The notes beneath the pieces are model-generated. The model did no database searches. It was not told where the DNA came from and saw nothing but the letters and a program-made list of their open reading frames with translations. A stretch of 5,891 nucleotides of DNA, taken from contig JALHTP010000218.1 of NCBI GenBank assembly GCA_022865725.1, positions 1 through 5,891 of the forward strand, given 5' to 3'. This stretch comes from Methyloceanibacter sp. Lineage in GTDB: Bacteria; Pseudomonadota; Alphaproteobacteria; Rhizobiales; Methyloligellaceae. Below are positions 1 through 5,496 of the stretch, in pieces (positions within the stretch are counted from its first letter, which is position 1; each line of letters opens with the position of its first letter). The translations under genes and the position numbers were made by a program.

Positions 1-501
1 GGCGACACCGTCATCTCCGACACCAAAGCCGACGTAAAGCCCGGCAACGCCATGCCGCTCGCCAGCATGCCGATCGGCACCATCATCCACAATGTGGAGA
101 TGAAGCAGGGCAAAGGCGGCCAGATCGCCCGCGCTGCCGGCACCTATGTGCAGTTGGTCGGCCGCGACGCGGGCTACGCCATTCTGAGGCTGAATTCGGG
201 CGAGACGCGCATGGTACCGGCGGAGTGCATGGCGACCGTGGGCGCCGTCTCCAATCCCGACAATTCCAACGTCTCGATCGGCAAAGCGGGCCGCGTGCGC
301 TGGAAAGGCCGGAAGCCCGTCGTGCGCGGCGTGGCGATGAACCCGATCGATCACCCGCATGGCGGCGGCGAGGGCCGCACCTCGGGCGGCCGCCATCCGG
401 TAACGCCGTGGGGCAAGTCGACCAAAGGCAAGAAGACGCGCTCCAATAAGGCAAGCGACAAATTCATCGTGCGCAGCCGCCATCAGAAGAAGAAGGGGTA
501 G
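1..501 (+). CDS. rplB: 50S ribosomal protein L2 (3' part; start lies before the window)
   Basis: L2 is a primary 23S rRNA-binding protein near the peptidyl-transferase centre and is needed for subunit association. The window opens in frame inside the gene, with 166 residues and a TAG stop visible. Bacterial L2 is about 275 residues, so roughly the C-terminal 60% is present. The visible part holds the end of the OB-like domain (VKPGNAMPLASMPIGTIIHN), the SH3-like domain (VEMKQGKGGQIARAAGTYVQ) and the L2 signature PVVRGVAMNPID. The loop HPHGGGEG is at 352-375. The histidine of this loop (His229 in E. coli L2) is known to matter for peptidyl transfer, and it is present. The C-terminus TKGKKTRSNKASDKFIVRSR is the usual basic tail. 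The internal ATG at 52 is not the start, because homology continues upstream to base 1. The rpsS gene follows after 5 nt. The identification is secure. Confidence 0.98.
   Translation, partial: GDTVISDTKADVKPGNAMPLASMPIGTIIHNVEMKQGKGGQIARAAGTYVQLVGRDAGYAILRLNSGETRMVPAECMATVGAVSNPDNSNVSIGKAGRVRWKGRKPVVRGVAMNPIDHPHGGGEGRTSGGRHPVTPWGKSTKGKKTRSNKASDKFIVRSRHQKKKG
493..498 (+). promoter_or_regulatory. Ribosome binding site for rpsS (GTG start)
   Basis: AAGGGG lies 8 nt before the GTG at 507 and overlaps the 3' end of rplB just before its TAG. It supports GTG 507 as the real start, since no ATG is available at the conserved S19 N-terminus. Confidence 0.75.
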
Positions 502-506
502 CTCAG

Positions 507-791
507 GTGTCACGCTCGATCTGGAAAGGCCCGTTCGTCGACGGTTATCTGCTGAAGAAGGCGGAACGGTCGCGTGGGAGCGGCTCGAACGCCGTGGTCA
601 AGATCTGGTCGCGCCGCTCGACCATCCTGCCGCAATTCGTCGGCATCACCTTCGGGGTGCATAACGGCCAGAAGCACATCCCGGTGCTCGTCACTGAGGA
701 CATGATCGGCCACAAGTTCGGAGAATTTGCGCCGACGCGGACCTTCTACGGCCACGCTGCGGACCGCAAGGCGAAGAGAGTGAAGGCTTAA
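507..791 (+). CDS. rpsS: 30S ribosomal protein S19
   Basis: S19 sits in the head of the 30S subunit, binds 16S rRNA with S13 and contacts the A-site tRNA region. The 94 residues match the family length (about 92). The N-terminus MSRSIWKGPFVDGYLLKK is typical. The S19 signature runs from NGQKHIPVLVTEDMIGHKFGE to APT (residues 53-77), followed by RTFYGHAADRKAKR. The start is GTG at 507. It is chosen because the family's conserved N-terminus begins exactly there and AAGGGG at 493-498 lies 8 nt upstream. That Shine-Dalgarno sequence is inside the last codons of rplB, and rplB stops only 5 nt before this start, so translation is probably coupled. A GTG start could lower initiation slightly, but nothing in the sequence tests this. 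Confidence 0.98.
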   Translation: MSRSIWKGPFVDGYLLKKAERSRGSGSNAVVKIWSRRSTILPQFVGITFGVHNGQKHIPVLVTEDMIGHKFGEFAPTRTFYGHAADRKAKRVKA

Positions 792-794
792 GTC

Positions 795-1175
795 ATGGGC
801 AAGCCGCAGCGCGAACGGACGCTGAAGGAGAACGAGGCGAGGGCGGTCACGCGGCAGATACGCGTGAGTCCGCAGAAGCTCAACCTGCTTGCCCAGCTGA
901 TCCGGGGCAAGAAGGTCGATCGCGCGCTCGCCGATCTCACCTTCTCGCGCAAGCGCATCGCCAAGGACGTGAAGAAGACACTCGAATCGGCCATCGCCAA
1001 CGCCGAGAACAATCACTCCCTCGATGTCGACGCGCTGGTCGTCGCCGAGGCCTATGTCGGCAAGAATTTGGTCCTGAAGCGCGTCCGCCCGCGCGCACGC
1101 GGACGCGCCGGCCGCATCGAGAAGCCGTTCGCGCAGATCACCGTCATCCTGCGCCAAGTCGAGGAGCCCGCTTAA
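795..1175 (+). CDS. rplV: 50S ribosomal protein L22
   Basis: L22 binds 23S rRNA in all domains, and its long beta-hairpin lines the peptide exit tunnel. The protein has 126 residues against 110 in E. coli. The extra length is mainly an N-terminal stretch (MGKPQRERTLKENEA), a common alphaproteobacterial form. The core shows RQIRVSPQKLNLLAQLIRGK (about 20-39) and then a helix with SAIANAENNHSLD (65-77). The tunnel hairpin LKRVRPRARGRAGRI (about 94-108) is the region where macrolide-resistance changes map in other bacteria. It looks ordinary, with no deletion or duplication. The start ATG at 795 has GAAGG (782-786) 8 nt upstream, inside the end of rpsS, and rpsS ends 3 nt before it. The TAA stop shares its last A with the rpsC ATG (TAATG), a 1-nt overlap that points to coupled translation. 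Confidence 0.98.
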   Translation: MGKPQRERTLKENEARAVTRQIRVSPQKLNLLAQLIRGKKVDRALADLTFSRKRIAKDVKKTLESAIANAENNHSLDVDALVVAEAYVGKNLVLKRVRPRARGRAGRIEKPFAQITVILRQVEEPA

Positions 1176-1894
1176 TGGGACAGAAGGTCAATCCGATCGG
1201 GCTCAGGCTCGGCGTCAATCGCACCTGGGATTCGCGCTGGTTCGCGTCGCGGGGCGAATATGCGCGCCTGCTGCACGAAGACTTGAAGATGCGCGAGCAC
1301 ATCCTCACATCGCGCAAGCAGGCCGGCATCTCCAAGGTGGTCATCGAGCGTCCGCACAAGAAGTGCCGTGTCACCGTGCATACCGCGCGGCCCGGCATCC
1401 TGATCGGCAAGAAGGGCGCCGATATCGAGAAGCTGCGGCGAGAGCTGGCCGCGCTGACGGACTCCGAGGTGCATCTCAATATCCTCGAGGTGCGCAAGCC
1501 TGAGACCGACGCCACGCTCGTGGCCGAAGGCATCGCCCAGCAGCTCGAGCGCCGGGTGGCTTTCCGCCGCGCCATGAAGCGCGCGGTGCAGTCGGCGATG
1601 CGCATGGGCGCGCTCGGCATCCGCATCAATTGCGGCGGGCGGCTCGGCGGCGCCGAGATCGCGCGCATGGAATGGTATCGCGAGGGCCGCGTGCCGTTGC
1701 ATACGCTCCGCGCCAATATCGATTACGGCACGGCGCTCGGCCGCACCGCCTATGGAATCATCGGGGTGAAGGTTTGGATCTTCAAGGGCGAGATCATGGA
1801 GCACGATCCCATGGCCCAGGAGAACCGGGCGCTCGAGGCGCAGGAAGGCGGACGCTCCACCGGGCGCCGCGAACCCGCTCCGGCGCAAGGCTAG
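1175..1894 (+). CDS. rpsC: 30S ribosomal protein S3
   Basis: S3 lies at the mRNA entry channel of the 30S subunit and, with S4 and S5, forms the mRNA helicase. The protein has 239 residues (E. coli 233). The N-terminus MGQKVNPIGLRLGVNRTWDS is typical. A type-II KH domain contains the GxxG-type loop IGKKG (77-81) in HTARPGILIGKKGADIEKL. The C-terminal domain has SGRLGG-like CGGRLGGAEIARMEWYREG (153-171) and YGIIGVKVWIFKGE (193-206). Arg131, Arg132 and Lys135, the residues tied to helicase activity in E. coli S3, are all present at the same numbers. The start ATG at 1175 overlaps the rplV stop by 1 nt, with GAGGAG (1161-1166) 8 nt upstream. The last 30 or so residues (EAQEGGRSTGRREPAPAQG) form a short disordered tail of the kind that varies between species. 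See the finding on the region just after the stop. Confidence 0.98.
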   Translation: MGQKVNPIGLRLGVNRTWDSRWFASRGEYARLLHEDLKMREHILTSRKQAGISKVVIERPHKKCRVTVHTARPGILIGKKGADIEKLRRELAALTDSEVHLNILEVRKPETDATLVAEGIAQQLERRVAFRRAMKRAVQSAMRMGALGIRINCGGRLGGAEIARMEWYREGRVPLHTLRANIDYGTALGRTAYGIIGVKVWIFKGEIMEHDPMAQENRALEAQEGGRSTGRREPAPAQG

Positions 1895-1917
1895 GGTGAA
1901 AGGCAAGGCTTAGACTC

Positions 1918-2331
1918 ATGCTGCAACCGAAGCGTACCAAATTCCGCAAGGCTCATAAGGGGCGCATCAAAGGCGCCGCCTCGAGTGCGGTCACGCTCAA
2001 TTTCGGCACTTTTGGGCTGAAGGCCCAGGAGCCTGCCCGCATCACCGCGCGGCAGATCGAGGCCGCACGCCGCGCCATGACCAGGCAGATGAAGCGCTCG
2101 GGGCGCGTGTGGATCAGGCTGTTCCCCGATGTGCCGGTGTCGAAGAAGCCGACCGAGGTGCGCATGGGCAAGGGCAAGGGCACGCCTGAGTTCTGGGTGG
2201 CGCGGGTCAAGCCCGGCCGCATCATGTTCGAGATCGACGGCGTGGGCGAGGCTGTCGCGCGCGAGGCGCTTAGGCTCGCCGCCGCCAAGCTCCCCATCAA
2301 GACGCGCGTCGTCGCGCGTATCGAGGGCTAA
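1918..2331 (+). CDS. rplP: 50S ribosomal protein L16
   Basis: L16 organises the A-site and elbow region of tRNA on the large subunit and is a late assembly protein. The protein has 137 residues (E. coli 136) and begins MLQPKRTKFRKAHKGRIKG. The middle shows ITARQIEAARRAMTR (42-56) and WIRLFPD (65-71), then the loop VRMGKGKG (81-88). Arg82 lines up with E. coli Arg81, which is hydroxylated there by the oxygenase YcfD/RoxA. Whether this organism has that enzyme cannot be seen here. The C-terminus LRLAAAKLPIKTRVV is standard. The start ATG at 1918 has AAGG at 1905-1908, 9 nt upstream. The gap after rpsC is 23 nt. The next gene, rpmC, starts 3 nt after the TAA. Confidence 0.98.
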   Translation: MLQPKRTKFRKAHKGRIKGAASSAVTLNFGTFGLKAQEPARITARQIEAARRAMTRQMKRSGRVWIRLFPDVPVSKKPTEVRMGKGKGTPEFWVARVKPGRIMFEIDGVGEAVAREALRLAAAKLPIKTRVVARIEG

Positions 2332-2334
2332 ACG

Positions 2335-2661
2335 ATGAAGGCCGGTCAAGTGCGCGGGATGACGGAGGACCAGCTCGGCGACGAGCTGCTCAAGCTGAAG
2401 AAGGAGCAGTTCAATCTGCGCTTCCAGGCCGCCTCCGGCCAGCTCGAGAACACGGCGCGGGTGAGACAGATCAGGCGCGACATCGCGCGCATCAAGACGA
2501 TCTCGCGGCAGACGCCGGCCGCGGCCAAGGGCGAGGCCAAGGCCGATGTCAAAGGCAAGGCCAAGGCCGAGCCGAAGGCCAAGCCGGCGAAGACGAAGGC
2601 GACTACGAAGTCGAAGACGACGAAGACGAAGACCAGGGCGAAAGCCAAGGCAAAGGGCTAG
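2335..2661 (+). CDS. rpmC: 50S ribosomal protein L29 with a long lysine-rich C-terminal extension
   Basis: L29 binds 23S rRNA beside L23 at the mouth of the peptide exit tunnel, where trigger factor and SRP dock. Residues 1-60 are a normal L29: two antiparallel helices including LKKEQFNLRFQAASGQLENT (21-40) and VRQIRRDIARIKTI (43-56). The family is usually 60-70 residues, but this ORF reaches 108. Residues 61-108 are almost entirely Lys, Ala, Thr, Gly and Pro, with 16 Lys and one Arg in 48 and only three acidic residues. The tail resembles the disordered tails of histone-H1-like proteins. The frame is open to a TAG that adjoins the rpsQ ribosome site, so the tail is probably real. The start ATG at 2335 has GAGGG (2323-2327) 7 nt upstream. 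The identity of the core is secure. The tail's role is unknown, and RNA or nascent-chain contact at the tunnel exit is inference only. Confidence 0.97.
   Translation: MKAGQVRGMTEDQLGDELLKLKKEQFNLRFQAASGQLENTARVRQIRRDIARIKTISRQTPAAAKGEAKADVKGKAKAEPKAKPAKTKATTKSKTTKTKTRAKAKAKG
2521..2658 (+). repeat. Low-complexity repeat tract coding the L29 tail
   Basis: The DNA of the L29 tail is built from short direct repeats. GGCCAAGGCCGA occurs at 2535-2546 and again at 2559-2570, a 24-nt period. GACGAAG recurs at 2592-2598, 2619-2625 and 2625-2631, the last two as a tandem 6-nt unit. AAG is nearly the only lysine codon. This pattern suggests growth by slippage or unequal exchange and also makes the tract prone to length change and to sequencing or assembly error. 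It is entirely within rpmC and keeps its frame. Confidence 0.8.
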
Positions 2662-2670
2662 GAAGAGACG

Positions 2671-2916
2671 ATGCCAAAACGAGTTCTGCAAGGGGTCGTG
2701 GTGAGCGACAAGAACGACAAGACCGTGGTGGTCCGCGTCGAGCGGCGCTTCACGCATCCGTTGCTGCAGAAGACCGTGCGGCGGAGCAAGAACTACCACG
2801 CCCATGACGAGAAGAACGAGTTCAAGACCGGCGAGAGGGTGTGGATCGAGGAATGTCCTCCGATCTCCAAGCAGAAGCGTTGGACGGTGCTGCCGCGCGA
2901 GCAGGCGGCGAGCTGA
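2671..2916 (+). CDS. rpsQ: 30S ribosomal protein S17
   Basis: S17 is an OB-fold protein that binds the 5' domain of 16S rRNA early in 30S assembly. The 81 residues match the family length (E. coli 84). The N-terminal part, MPKRVLQGVVVSDKNDKTVV, VRVERRFTHPLLQKTVRRSK and YHAHDE, is typical. The C-terminal signature region is GERVWIEECPPISKQKRW (54-71). Compared with the family pattern, Glu55 replaces the usual Asp and Pro63 replaces the usual basic residue (commonly ECRP). The start ATG at 2671 is 9 nt after the rpmC stop. The Shine-Dalgarno sequence GGAAGAG begins on the last base of that TAG. In E. coli this is the last gene of the S10 operon. Here rplN follows after 30 nt with no visible terminator. 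Confidence 0.97.
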   Translation: MPKRVLQGVVVSDKNDKTVVVRVERRFTHPLLQKTVRRSKNYHAHDEKNEFKTGERVWIEECPPISKQKRWTVLPREQAAS

Positions 2917-2946
2917 CGTCCAGGATAAGAGCCAAAGGCACGTGCC

Positions 2947-3315
2947 ATGATTCAGATGCAGACCAATCTCGACGTCGCCGACAATTCCGGCGCGCGCCGC
3001 GTCCAGTGCATCAAGGTGCTTGGCGGGTCGAAGCGGAAATACGCCTCGATCGGCGACACTATCGTGGTCTCCGTCAAGGAGGCGATCCCGCGCGGCCGCG
3101 TGAAGAAGGGCCAGGTGATGAAGGCTGTCGTGGTGCGTACCGCCAAGGGCGTGCGCCGGCCCGACGGATCGATCATCCGCTTCGACCGCAACGCCGCGGT
3201 CCTGGTCAATCCGCAAGGCGAGCCGATCGGCACCCGCATTTTCGGTCCCGTGACCCGCGAGCTCAGAGCCAAGAAGCACATGAAGATCGTCTCGCTCGCG
3301 CCGGAGGTCCTCTAG
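2947..3315 (+). CDS. rplN: 50S ribosomal protein L14
   Basis: L14 binds 23S rRNA at the subunit interface, forms intersubunit bridges with 16S rRNA and is the docking site for the silencing factor RsfS in other bacteria. The 122 residues match the family (E. coli 123), with MIQMQTNLDVADNSGARRV at the N-terminus and KEAIPRGRVKKGQVMKAV in the middle. The L14 signature lies at about 60-86 (AVVVRT to DRNAAVLV), and the C-terminus PVTRELRAKKHMKIVSLAPE is conserved. The start ATG at 2947 has AAAGG (2934-2938) 8 nt upstream. This is the first spc-type gene. Its TAG is followed directly by the rplX ATG. Nothing unusual is seen. Confidence 0.98.
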   Translation: MIQMQTNLDVADNSGARRVQCIKVLGGSKRKYASIGDTIVVSVKEAIPRGRVKKGQVMKAVVVRTAKGVRRPDGSIIRFDRNAAVLVNPQGEPIGTRIFGPVTRELRAKKHMKIVSLAPEVL

Positions 3316-3636
3316 ATGCCCAAGCTGAAGATCAAAAAGGGCGACCATGTCGTGGTCATCACCGGCAAGGACAAGGGCAAGAAGGGCGAGGTGCTCAAGG
3401 TGATCCCGGCGGAGAACCGCGCCATCGTCAAGGGTATCGCCATGATCCGGCGCCATCAGAAGCAGACGGCGACGCAGGACGGCGGCATCATCGCGAAAGA
3501 GGCGGCGATCCACATCTCCAATCTCGCGCTCGAGGACCCCAAAGACGGGAGCCCGACGCGCGTGGGTTACAAATTTCTCAAGGACGGGCGCAAGGTCCGC
3601 TTTGCCAGGCGCTCGGGAGAGGTCATCGATGTCTGA
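3316..3636 (+). CDS. rplX: 50S ribosomal protein L24
   Basis: L24 is one of the two assembly-initiator proteins of the 50S subunit. It binds the 5' end of 23S rRNA and also sits near the tunnel exit. The 106 residues fit the family (E. coli 104). A KOW motif lies at about 6-35 (IKKGDHVVVITGKDKGKKGE), followed by the L24 block VKGIAMIRRHQK (38-49). Then come HISNLALEDPKDGSPTRVG (66-84) and a basic strand GRKVRFARRSGEVID. The ATG at 3316 abuts the rplN TAG, and a strong GGAGG (3303-3307) lies 8 nt upstream inside the last rplN codons. The 3' end overlaps rplE by 8 nt, with the rplE start codon placed in the GATGTC of the last two codons. Confidence 0.98.
   Translation: MPKLKIKKGDHVVVITGKDKGKKGEVLKVIPAENRAIVKGIAMIRRHQKQTATQDGGIIAKEAAIHISNLALEDPKDGSPTRVGYKFLKDGRKVRFARRSGEVIDV
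3615..3622 (+). promoter_or_regulatory. Ribosome binding site fixing the rplE start at 3629
   Basis: GGGAGAGG lies 6 nt before ATG 3629, inside the end of rplX. It favours 3629 over the in-frame TTG at 3602, which has no comparable site. Confidence 0.8.
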
Positions 3637-3644
3637 GCAGACCT
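3620..3644 (+). promoter_or_regulatory. Possible small hairpin over the rplE start (speculative translational control site)
   Basis: AGGTC (3620-3624) is the exact reverse complement of GACCT (3640-3644). If paired, it would hold the end of the rplE Shine-Dalgarno sequence in a stem and the ATG at 3629 in a 15-nt loop. In E. coli the S8 protein represses the spc operon by binding mRNA at the start of rplE, so the position is right. A 5-bp stem with so large a loop is weak and can easily occur by chance. I did not recognise the specific internal-loop bases of the S8 site. Confidence 0.2.
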
Positions 3645-4186
3645 ACGTCCCGCGTCTCAAGCAGCACTATAACGAGGTGCTGAGAGACACGCTCACCAAG
3701 GAGTTCGGCTACGCGAACCGCATGCAAGTGCCGCGGCTCGACAAGGTCGTGCTGAACATGGGCGTGGGCGAGGGCGTCAACGATTCGAAGAAGGTGACCG
3801 CCGCCGCCGCCCATCTCGGGCTGATCGCGGGACAGAAGCCGGTGATCACGCGGGCGCGGAAGTCGGTCGCGACCTTCAAGCTGCGCGAGGGCATGCCCAT
3901 CGGCGCCAAGGTCACCTTGCGCCAGAACCGCATGTACGAGTTCATCGACAGGCTCGTGAATATCGCCTTGCCACGGGTGCGAGACTTTCGCGGGCTGAAC
4001 CCGAAAAGCTTCGACGGCAGAGGCAATTACGCTATCGGGCTTAAAGAGCACATCATCTTTCCCGAGATCGATTACGACAAGGTCGAGGATGTGCTCGGCA
4101 TGGACATCATCGTCTGCACGACGGCGCCCACCGACGACGAGGCTCGGGCGCTTCTGGCGGGTTTGAATTTTCCGTTCCGCAGCTAG
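3629..4186 (+). CDS. rplE: 50S ribosomal protein L5
   Basis: L5 binds 5S rRNA with L18 in the central protuberance and contacts P-site tRNA and S13 (bridge B1b). With the start at ATG 3629 the protein has 185 residues (E. coli 179). It begins MSEQTYVPRLKQHYNEVLRD, as expected for alphaproteobacterial L5. A TTG in frame at 3602 would add nine residues without family support and has no good ribosome site. GGGAGAGG (3615-3622) is 6 nt before 3629. Conserved blocks are VPRLDKVVLNMGVGEG (34-49), GQKPVITRARKSVATFKLRE (68-87) and DRGLNP-like DFRGLNPKSFDGRGNYAIGL (119-138), then the C-terminal FPEIDYDKV and GMDIIVCTTA. The gene overlaps rplX by 8 nt, so translation is likely coupled. Its start region corresponds to the S8 feedback target known in E. 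coli. Confidence 0.97.
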   Translation: MSEQTYVPRLKQHYNEVLRDTLTKEFGYANRMQVPRLDKVVLNMGVGEGVNDSKKVTAAAAHLGLIAGQKPVITRARKSVATFKLREGMPIGAKVTLRQNRMYEFIDRLVNIALPRVRDFRGLNPKSFDGRGNYAIGLKEHIIFPEIDYDKVEDVLGMDIIVCTTAPTDDEARALLAGLNFPFRS

Positions 4187-4219
4187 AGCGAGCCGCATCT
4201 GGCGCGACAGGAGGACTGA

Positions 4220-4525
4220 ATGGCTAAGACGAGCATGATCGAGCGCAATGAAAAGCGGCGGCGCCTCGCCAAGAAGTACAAGACGCGGCGGACGCGGCTG
4301 AAGACGATCGCCGGCGACCGGTCGCTGCCGGCCGAGGAGCGGTTTGCCGCGAGGCTCAAGCTTGCCGAGCTGCCGCGCAACTCCTCGCCGACACGCATCC
4401 GCAACCGTTGCGAACTCACCGGGCGCCCGCGCGGCTTCTACCGCAAGATCCGCATGTCGCGCATCGCGCTGCGCGATCTCGGAAGCCAGGGCCTGATCCC
4501 CGGCATGATCAAGTCGAGCTGGTAA
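4220..4525 (+). CDS. rpsN: 30S ribosomal protein S14, zinc-independent form
   Basis: S14 is a late-binding protein in the 30S head, next to S3, S10 and S19. The 101 residues equal the long zinc-free type found in E. coli and Alphaproteobacteria. The paired CxxC motifs of the short zinc type are absent, and the only cysteine is Cys64 in RNRCELTGRPRGFYRKIRMS (61-80). The N-terminus MAKTSMIERNEKRRRLAKKY and C-terminus GLIPGMIKSSW are typical. The start ATG at 4220 has the best ribosome site in the window, AGGAGG (4209-4214), 5 nt upstream. The 33-nt gap after rplE is the largest in the window and contains nothing else that I can identify. Confidence 0.98.
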   Translation: MAKTSMIERNEKRRRLAKKYKTRRTRLKTIAGDRSLPAEERFAARLKLAELPRNSSPTRIRNRCELTGRPRGFYRKIRMSRIALRDLGSQGLIPGMIKSSW

Positions 4526-4534
4526 GGACGATCG

Positions 4535-4933
4535 ATGAGCATCAACGATCCTCTAGGCGATATGTTGACCCGCATCCGCAACGCGCAGATGCGGTACAAG
4601 GCCAAGGTGACGACGCCTGCCTCCAAGCTCCGAGAGCATGTGCTCGATGTGCTTGCCGAGGAGGGCTATATCCGCGGCTACGCCCGTGTCGACTATAGCG
4701 GCGGCAAGTCGGAGTTCGAGATCGAGCTGAAATATTTCGACGGCGAGCCGGTGATCAAGGACATCAAGCGGGTGTCGACGCCCGGCCGGCGCGTGTATTC
4801 CTCGGTCAAGGATCTGCCGACGGTCGCCAACGGCCTCGGCGTCGCCATACTCTCGACGCCGAAGGGCGTCATGTCGGATTCCCGCGCGCGGACTGAGAAT
4901 GTCGGCGGCGAGATCCTCTGTAACATATTCTAA
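4535..4933 (+). CDS. rpsH: 30S ribosomal protein S8
   Basis: S8 binds the central domain of 16S rRNA and is a key early assembly protein. In E. coli it is also the translational repressor of the spc operon. The 132 residues fit the family (E. coli 130). The N-terminal domain reads INDPLGDMLTRIRNAQMRYK (3-22) and then PASKLREHVLDVLAEEGYI. The C-terminal S8 signature is in GLGVAILSTPKGVMSDSRAR (100-119), ending ENVGGEILCNIF. The RNA-binding STPKG segment is intact. The start ATG at 4535 follows TAAGGA (4523-4528), in which the rpsN stop codon TAA forms the first half of the ribosome site, 6 nt from the start. Confidence 0.98.
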   Translation: MSINDPLGDMLTRIRNAQMRYKAKVTTPASKLREHVLDVLAEEGYIRGYARVDYSGGKSEFEIELKYFDGEPVIKDIKRVSTPGRRVYSSVKDLPTVANGLGVAILSTPKGVMSDSRARTENVGGEILCNIF

Positions 4934-4960
4934 CGGGCCAGTTTGGACGAAGGTTGACTC

Positions 4961-5494
4961 ATGTCGCGCATCGGCAAAAAACCCGTGGCAATTCCAGGCG
5001 GCGTAACCGTCGCGGTGAATGGCCAGGAGGTCAAGGTGAAGGGCCCCAAGGGCGAGCTCAAGCATGTGCTCGTCGACGACATCATTGCGAAGATCGAGGA
5101 CGGCGAGATCGAGATCGCCATGCGGGAGGACACTCAGAAGGCGCGCGCCATGTGGGGCATGTCGCGGACGCTGGTTGCCAATCTCGTCGCCGGGGTGACG
5201 GAAGGCTTCACCAAGAAGCTCGAGATCACCGGCGTAGGCTATAGGGCTACGGTGCAGGGCTCCAATGTGCAGCTACAGCTTGGCTATAGCCACGACGTGG
5301 CCTATCCCATCCCGCAAGGCATTCAGGTCGTGTGCCCGAAGCTGACCGAGATCGTGGTGACGGGCATCGACAAGCAGAAGGTGGGCCAGGTCGCCGCCGA
5401 GATCAGGCGCTACAGGCCGCCGGAGCCCTATAAGGGCAAGGGCATCAGATATGCGGGCGAGTTCATCCTCCGCAAAGAAGGCAAGAAGAAGTAG
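4961..5494 (+). CDS. rplF: 50S ribosomal protein L6
   Basis: L6 binds 23S rRNA near the sarcin-ricin loop and the base of the L7/L12 stalk, close to the factor-binding site. The 177 residues equal E. coli L6. The N-terminus MSRIGKKPVAIPGGVTVAVN and the two similar alpha/beta domains are evident: GQEVKVKGPKGEL (21-33) in the first, and EITGVGYRATVQGSNVQLQL (88-107) in the second. The C-terminal signature RPPEPYKGKGIRYAGE (152-167) is followed by a basic end KEGKKK. The start ATG at 4961 has GAAGG (4949-4953) 7 nt upstream. The 27-nt gap after rpsH holds nothing else visible. The rplR start is 10 nt after the TAG. Confidence 0.98.
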   Translation: MSRIGKKPVAIPGGVTVAVNGQEVKVKGPKGELKHVLVDDIIAKIEDGEIEIAMREDTQKARAMWGMSRTLVANLVAGVTEGFTKKLEITGVGYRATVQGSNVQLQLGYSHDVAYPIPQGIQVVCPKLTEIVVTGIDKQKVGQVAAEIRRYRPPEPYKGKGIRYAGEFILRKEGKKK

Positions 5495-5496
5495 GA
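5492..5496 (+). promoter_or_regulatory. Ribosome binding site fixing the rplR start at 5505
   Basis: TAGGA combines the rplF stop codon with a Shine-Dalgarno core 8 nt before ATG 5505. It supports the short start over in-frame codons upstream that lie inside rplF. Confidence 0.7.

Noticed and set aside
510..1906. Long - strand open frames opposite rpsS-rplV and opposite rpsC
   Set aside because: They are shadows of conserved + strand genes, made open by high GC and codon bias. No family features are visible.
2521..2658. Repeats in rpmC as a CRISPR array or a nucleoid-protein gene fusion
   Set aside because: The units are too short and irregular and have no spacers. The tract is in frame with L29, and no separate start or domain is present, so it is a low-complexity tail.
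1891..3513. A 540-codon open frame on the - strand, rich in Leu, His, Arg and Asp
   Set aside because: It runs antisense to five well-identified ribosomal genes. Its composition is what GC-rich coding DNA gives on the opposite strand. It shows no domain or ordered motif and has no convincing ribosome site.
3602..3628. Upstream in-frame TTG start for rplE
   Set aside because: It adds residues with no match to L5 and lacks a ribosome site. ATG 3629 has GGGAGAGG at the right distance and gives the usual N-terminus.
2841..3683. A 280-codon open frame on the + strand in another frame
   Set aside because: It overlaps rpsQ, rplN, rplX and the start of rplE, all of which match their families end to end. 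The translation is Arg/Gly/Gln-rich noise.
4187..4219. The largest gap (33 nt) as a terminator or promoter
   Set aside because: It has no inverted repeat, T-run or promoter-like boxes. The only recognisable element is the AGGAGG site of rpsN.
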